64,000 nucleotides of DNA from Dentipellis sp. KUC8613 (taxonomy: Eukaryota; Basidiomycota; Agaricomycetes; Russulales; Hericiaceae). Shown here in pieces: positions 58,660 to 64,000 of this stretch; position 1 is the stretch's first letter, and each line of letters opens with the position of its first letter. Below the pieces are notes generated by a model, which searched no databases, had not been told where the DNA came from, and saw only the letters and a list, made by a program, of their open reading frames with translations. The DNA is taken from positions 978,396 through 1,042,395 of the forward strand of contig NSJX01000002.1 of NCBI GenBank assembly GCA_002286715.1, read 5' to 3'. The translations under genes were made by a program, and so were the position numbers.

Positions 58660-60898
58660 TCAGCTAAAGTGACGAGCATGCAACAGAAGAGTACTTACTG
58701 CTCCGATTCGCATCCAATCAAAGGACTGAGGCTGCGCAGATGAAAAAGCGTTCAGCTTCCGGAAGGTCTTCTTCTTTGGCGCCACTCCTTCGCCATCGTC
58801 TGGTGTACCACTAGCCCGACTGCCTTGCACGCTCTCCTTGTTTGCGGGTCGGCCCTTCTTAGTCTTAGGTCCATCGGCTTGCTTTGAAGCGGGTTTGCTA
58901 CGGGGAGGTTCGTCGTCGCTTCCGTCCTCCGCCTCAATTACCTTTTTCCGGCGTTTAGGCTTGACGACTGCTGCCACAGCGTCTTCCTCGTCTTCGTCTG
59001 CGGCAGCCTTCCTCTTTCCCTTCCTATCTGTGGCAGTCTGAGTAGCAGTCTTGATGGCCGCCGCTTTCTTGTTCTTCGGCTTCTTCACGGGCTCCACGTC
59101 GTCGTCTTCCTCAATTTCAACTGGAGTCGGGGCCTTGGGCTTCTTGGGCTTGGCCTTCATTGGAATAGGCGATATTTCCTCAATATCGCTATCGATAGGG
59201 ATGCTGGCTTTTTTCGGGCGAGGGGGAGTAGCATCCTCCATCATCTTAGCTGTCGCGGAAAAGCCTGATGCTCTGGGTACAGGCCGTGGCCGGGGCCGCC
59301 CCTTAGGTTCGGCGCTAGGGATCCTAGGAGACTCCACCGCCTCTTGCTCCTCGACTGCGACCGTTTGGGGTGATTTGGTGGCAATGGACAACGAATGGGC
59401 ATGGGAAGACTGGTGGGCGGACGCTTGAGCACCAATGAGAAAGATGATGAACGATCCTGCTTACTGCACGTATTTTAGCCTCAAGCTCTTCGTTGCGCTT
59501 GAGTGCGTCGGAGAGCTGCTTCTTGACCTGCTCCGCGTCATTTTCGTGCTTCATAGCTTTCTGCTTGGCGCTCTCTGTCTCTTTCTACGAACGTGAACGC
59601 GTAAGTGTGGCAGCGACAAGGACAGGCACGGTTACTCACCGCTTGCTTTACCAAGAGAGCGGTCAATTTCCCCATCACCTTCTCATGTTTCGCGTCTTGG
59701 TCCCCCTCCACGCCGTGAGAAGCCTTGAGCTGACGAGTTTGCTCTTCGTTGGACTGCTGAAGTTGCTGGTTGGCGCGCTGCGCTGCCTCGAGCTCTTCTT
59801 GTAACTGTTTCGCTTCTTGATGTGCTTCTTCAGCCTTGCGCTTCACGGTTCATGGTGAATCAGTACCTGATGTACGACCAAGAGGCTGGTTTCGACTCAC
59901 AGACTGATCGTCCAAAGCATCCTTGAGCTTCTCGATCTTCTTTCGACCCTTCTCGACCGATACAGTTTCTTCTTGGAGACTTTGGTCCAGAGTCGCAAGA
60001 CGGGTCTTCAACTCCCTCACCTCCACCTCCAAGTCGATGCGCTTCTTGCGCTCCGAGTTCACTTCCGCCCCACCTTTGCTCTCGGAGGTCCGCCATTTTT
60101 CGACCTGGGACTTCAAATCCGCATTCGCATGCTCCAGCTCTTGACATTTGGCTTTCAATTCTGCATGAGCGTTCTCGGATTCTTGAAGGCGGTGAGCGGT
60201 CCTCTCGTGCTCCGACGCAGCAGTTGCAACTTTGCTCTTGAGTACGGCCTGCTCTTCGCGCAAGCGGGAGGTTTCTTTCTATCGTCAAATATATAAGGAG
60301 AACAAATAGAGATGCACGTAGATCATACCTGAGCGGCGCCACGAGCAGCTTCCGCTTCGGCCAGCAGCTCAGCCTTCTCCTTGACCTCGTCCAGAACCCC
60401 CGCAAGCTTCGACTTCCACTCCGTCATCAACTGCAAAGTCTCACTCTGCGATAGTTCAAGGCTTTCCTCGAGCTCGTCAACCCTGGTTTCGAGTTCCGTC
60501 TCCTTCGCCTGGAACATAGTAAGCCGGAAGTCTCGCTGGAGAAGTGCGATGCGCTGTTTGCGCGAGAAATCGCGTTCTTTCAGCAGTGCACCACGCTCAT
60601 CTTCAAGGAGACAGGTGGTCCTGGCGTGCGCGATGCGATGTAAGCTCTGCAAGGAGTCGCAGCCGTCTCTCCATTGCACGCGTTCAGCCTGCCATTCCGC
60701 GCGGACTTGCTCCAATTGTTCGTGATGAACTTCCGCCTGGCGCTGAAGGCTACCTTCAAGTTTCTTGGCCCTCTGTTCGAGAACATGCGTTTTCTGCACG
60801 AGCTCGTTGATGTGCGCGCGCTGGGACGCGGTTATGGCCTCGAAAGACTCTGCTGACGTCCCTGAACGGATAGGTGTGGGGAATTTGCGCGACGACAT
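58660..60898 (-). CDS. Nuclear-type long coiled-coil protein
   Basis: About 680 residues starting MSSRKFPTPIRSGTSAESFE. The first two thirds are an almost continuous coiled coil rich in Glu, Gln, Lys and Leu (for example KELEELEAAQ-like heptads, LELSQSETLQLMTEWKSKL). The last third is basic and disordered, with nuclear-localisation-like clusters (KPKRRKKV, DRKGKRKAAADEDEED), acidic Ser/Asp patches and an AT-hook-like GRPRPRP. The end is FDWMRIGAVSTLLLHARHFS if read through. A strong donor (GCA-GTAAGT) at 58675-58680 could instead splice out 40 nt and continue about 38 codons to a stop at 58542. I do not recognise a defined family; a structural or chromatin/spindle role is a guess from composition. 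Confidence 0.75.
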
Positions 60899-61220
60899 AG
60901 TAGCAACAGCACAATATATGATTGCGACTGTATATGAACAACGGATGCCCTACTCCTACAACGACAGCGCGGTGAATATTGCTTTGAAGAGACCGTTGAA
61001 CGGTGACGCACCTTGCTAGCGTCCGGCTTGACAGTGACTCGGCCCCCAATCAACGCGTCAAAAGGCGGTACGATCTGCCAACATAGACCAGCTGAGAAGG
61101 AAGCGCAAGAGAAGAGCCAAAGTCGCTAGCTGAGACGCGTCGAAGAGGGACAAAGCAATTAGACGCGTGCCACCTTCAGTTCCCCGCGCGGCGCCTTCAT
61201 CACCTTCTCACCAGCGTCTC
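60899..61220. other. Divergent promoter between two genes
   Basis: Separates the coiled-coil gene (-) from the small gene at 61221 (+). No ATG lies in frame with the latter in its last 150 bp, which supports the chosen start. Confidence 0.6.
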
Positions 61221-61961
61221 ATGTCGCCCAGCCGCCCTGCCGCAGATTTGAAAGTCTATGTCCCTCGACACAACACACAGCGCATCGGGCCAGCGTTGAC
61301 AGGACAAGTTGAGTCTCTGGCTCGGTCGCGAGGGCTTACCACCGACATCCGGCAACCAACGAATGAGTCATCAAGCAGCATTGCTCAAGCCATCGTGAGC
61401 ATGATTCTTTGTGTTTGCGAATACGCGTGCTGATCTTTTTCAAACTACCAGGAGAGCGCATCTGACTGGAATTCTCTGCTGACCACCGCGCGTGCGGACC
61501 GCGGCCCACAGTGGGATGTAGGAACCCAACAGTGCGTGTGCACACATTGCTATCCAGTCAACATACACTAATACGTGCCTTTCCTTAGGTTCCTAGTCGA
61601 GGAAGAGTCAGAGCTTTACTACGACCCAAGTCCTTTGCTTGGGTACCTGAAAGAGGGGCAGTCAGAAGACGGGCCTTCGGGGGAGAGCGCTCCTCCCAAC
61701 GGCATGCCTGGAACCCCCCTTAACCGCGGGCACCAGCCCATGGGCGGCCAGTATCCCGTCAACGGGATGATGGGCTCACCCGCTATCGCCGCGTCGCCCA
61801 GACATGGTTTGCCTGGCCAATACCCTGGCTCTGGCTTTACGCCCATACCACCGAGTTCGTTCTATGGTACCGATCGTGGCTCGCCCATGGTCACGCGCAG
61901 TGGCATGATGCAGAACATGGATGGACTCGGCGTGTCTCCTGACTTGCGGAGAAGGATGTAA
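61221..61961 (+). CDS. Unknown 208-residue Gly/Pro/Met-rich protein
   Basis: Three exons (61221-61394, 61452-61531, 61589-61961) join in frame. The first ~115 residues look conserved and partly ordered: LKVYVPRHNTQRIGPALTG, ASDWNSLLTTARADRGPQWD, then FLVEEESELYYDPSPLLGYL. The rest is disordered and rich in Gly, Pro, Met and Ser (GMPGTPLN, NGMMGSPAIAASPRHG), ending GVSPDLRRRM. No signal peptide or membrane segment. Composition suggests a transcriptional co-regulator or RNA-associated factor, but no domain is recognised. The frame is open upstream to 61167 without an ATG, so a further 5' exon cannot be excluded. Confidence 0.65.
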
Positions 61962-62236
61962 TGTGTAGTTTTTTGTACATTAGATGGTGTGTACAACGGT
62001 AATTGGTTTGGTCTAATGCATTTCCTCCCCCTCGTGTTTATATATCGACGGACACGGACGCAAACTTCCGACCAGCTCGTTTTGAAGCAAGCCATGTATG
62101 TATTGACACAAAATCCTATTTCTAACCTCCGAAAATAAGAAGATATTAAAGTAAATCCACGTAATAGTAATGGTGACATTAGTTTACAAGCCATAGCGTG
62201 AGGGGGATACATGAGGGGGAGTAAATGCCGTCAGAA

Positions 62237-64000
62237 CTAAAACCCTAGCTGTTCCATAAAATCCTGCCATGTCGCGTCCAAAATGTACGGTGCAGGAGAT
62301 TGCACATCGGTAGCAACAGGTTGCGGCTGAGTCGTGAATATGCTTGGCTCAGAAAAGCCCTGGTCATATGCGAAGCCAGCGTAGCTTGCGGGCTGTCCAG
62401 GCTCTGCTATGAACTCGAGTGGAAGAGAGGCTTGCGAGGTCGAGGCGTATGGTTGCTGCGGTTGCTCGTAGGGGATATGCTGTGGTGGCTCGTAGAGGTT
62501 GTGTGAGGGGCTAAACCTGTTAGGTTGTGCTACAGGAGCAGTTCCGGCGGGTGGCATGTCTTGCCAATAGGGTAGTTGCGGCAAGTTGGCTTCTGGGACA
62601 ATTCCTTGAACGTCGTTTTGACCTTCATGGTCAGCGTATAGTGAAGCATTTGTCGTGTTGTAGGGCGGTCCTTGTGATATGAGTTGAGTCATGCCACCGA
62701 GCCGCTCGAGCTCTCCTGCCGTCCGAGGGGAATCGGCATACTGCTCTGTGTTGTTCAGGGCCTCCCGTGCTTGTCGTTGAAGGCTTTGCGTGAATTCCTG
62801 AATAGATACTTGATTAGATATCAATTCCGGAGCCGCTGTCATGATGCTTACCTGAATCTGTGAGGCTAGCTGACACCCTCTGCCCCCGGATCGTTCAAGT
62901 AGAAGGCAAGCTCTATCCAGCACTTGCAGCGATGCCATGGCGAGATTAGACGATGGCGCGTTGCAGACGAGTAGACACATCACAATCTAGCGAAGCGATT
63001 GTCGTTAGGAACAATTATCAACGCGTTTTATGAACATCCTTACCGCTGCGGACAAGACTCTGGAGCACGCAAAATTACTCCTGAAGAATAGTCCGTCGAC
63101 ATATTCGAGGGCGATTTCAGCAGCCTCGACCATTCGATAGGCTGCACGGCAGATGGCCATCACAGAAGGCCCATACTTGTGCTTGACCAAGTCGGCCGGC
63201 TTGTCACGTAATGCGACAGCGAAATACGCGCGGTGCAGATTCAACAGTGCTGGTGGACAGGGAGGACGTCAGTGTCCATTATGGTCGTCGGAACGGAAGA
63301 CTTACTCCACTCCTTATAAGACCGTATTATCCAACGTTGGCAGGTGAGATAGGGTGTGGACTCAGGATCGGATTCGTTCGCGATGGTGAGGCGAAGGTGT
63401 TCCGGCGTTGGGAATTCCCCCACCTGACGGTCGAAGTCCATGACGTCCAGGTATCGTGGTGTCTTCGCGCCATACACTCCGACCATGATCTTATACACAA
63501 GTTGTGCATAGAGGTGATGCCAACGGTGAACTGACGTTACTGAATGAGACACTCATCAGCAATGCAGGGCAGAAAACGCACAGCTTATCTCCTTCTTTCC
63601 GTCGGGTGTTAGGTATTCGCTGTTATCTTCCGGCATCTCACAACCAACGAAGTCGAGGTTGACACTTGGTGGTCGGCCGGACCCGAAACTCTATCGAGAT
63701 AGAGTGAATTGCAGGGTCGCAAAAGCATCTGAAACTACTCACAAACCACGTGTCGACCATGGTAAGATGCCAAAATACACGTGCGCGTCTTCGGCGGTCC
63801 GATTCATCGAGATTCCATCGGGAACCGTTGAGATCTACATGAGCATGTAAACAAGCGGTGTCGCGAGCAGTCATTTTGAGGGGACATACGAAGCCCCATC
63901 TGTTCTGCTATTAGCATCCTGTCCGTCATAGAGAATAATAAAAGCGTACACTGTGCGCAAGTTTGACAGCAATGCCAAGGTATAACCAGGCTTTACCTGA
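62237..64000 (-). CDS. Fungal-specific transcription factor, C-terminal part (cut by window edge)
   Basis: Zn2Cys6-type regulator lacking its N-terminal DNA-binding part, which lies beyond 64000. The visible part is the fungal transcription factor (MHR) domain: HVDLNGSRWNLDESDRRRR with RRRARVFWHLTMVDTW is the classic signature, followed by LDFVGCEMPEDNSEY, KIMVGVYGAKTPRYLDVMDF, LLNLHRAYFAVALRDKPAD and MASLQVLDRACLLLERSG. The C-terminus is a Gln/Pro/Tyr-rich activation-like tail ending TWQDFMEQLGF, an ending common in this family. Several short introns. Target genes unknown. Start not visible. Confidence 0.88.

Overview
The window is nuclear DNA of a filamentous basidiomycete, most likely an Agaricomycete. 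The evidence is GC-rich coding sequence, many 50-60 nt GT-AG introns per gene, tight gene spacing on both strands, and fungal families such as PalA/Rim20, RTA1, Kre9-like GPI proteins, a fungal-specific transcription factor and Bqt4. I place it no lower than Agaricomycetes, and even that is inference. I see no CRISPR array, intact transposon, rRNA or convincing tRNA. CDS coordinates run from start codon to stop codon and include introns; exons were read by eye.

Left part (1-16 kb): a MadBub/BUB1 checkpoint kinase gene (+) faces an ataxin-2/Pbp1 gene (-) across a 754-bp gap holding 20 perfect TCCCA repeats. A 3.5-kb gene-poor stretch follows, with a decayed amidase-like relic. Then come two tandem aquaglyceroporin-like genes, both with an altered second NPA box.

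Middle (16-36 kb): two medium-chain reductases and a broken third copy lie beside a BBE-type flavin oxidase, all on the minus strand. Next are a Bqt4-like inner-nuclear-membrane protein and 6-phosphofructokinase. A Wss1-like DNA-protein crosslink protease (+) is divergent from phosphofructokinase. A DUF3421/DM9 protein and a PalA/Rim20 BRO1 protein follow, then a small unknown gene.

Right part (38-64 kb): a GapA-type RasGAP, an RTA1 membrane protein, an ERp38/TigA-type disulfide isomerase, an intronless TDP2-like phosphodiesterase and a Ser-rich GPI-anchored Kre9-like protein, all on the plus strand. After a 3.6-kb empty stretch comes an MFS sugar transporter convergent with a GH13 alpha-amylase lacking a signal peptide. 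The window ends with a nuclear coiled-coil protein, a small unknown protein and the C-terminal part of a fungal transcription factor cut by the window edge.

Most genes are housekeeping and not linked in one pathway. Plausible working pairs are the transporter with the amylase, the reductases with the flavin oxidase, and (dispersed) Wss1 with the TDP2-like enzyme in DNA-protein crosslink repair. The most striking signal is gene structure. Very small exons (2, 4, 13, 14, 15, 15, 23 and 24 nt) recur, several inside catalytic motifs. In four genes the last intron, if retained, gives an immediate in-frame stop.
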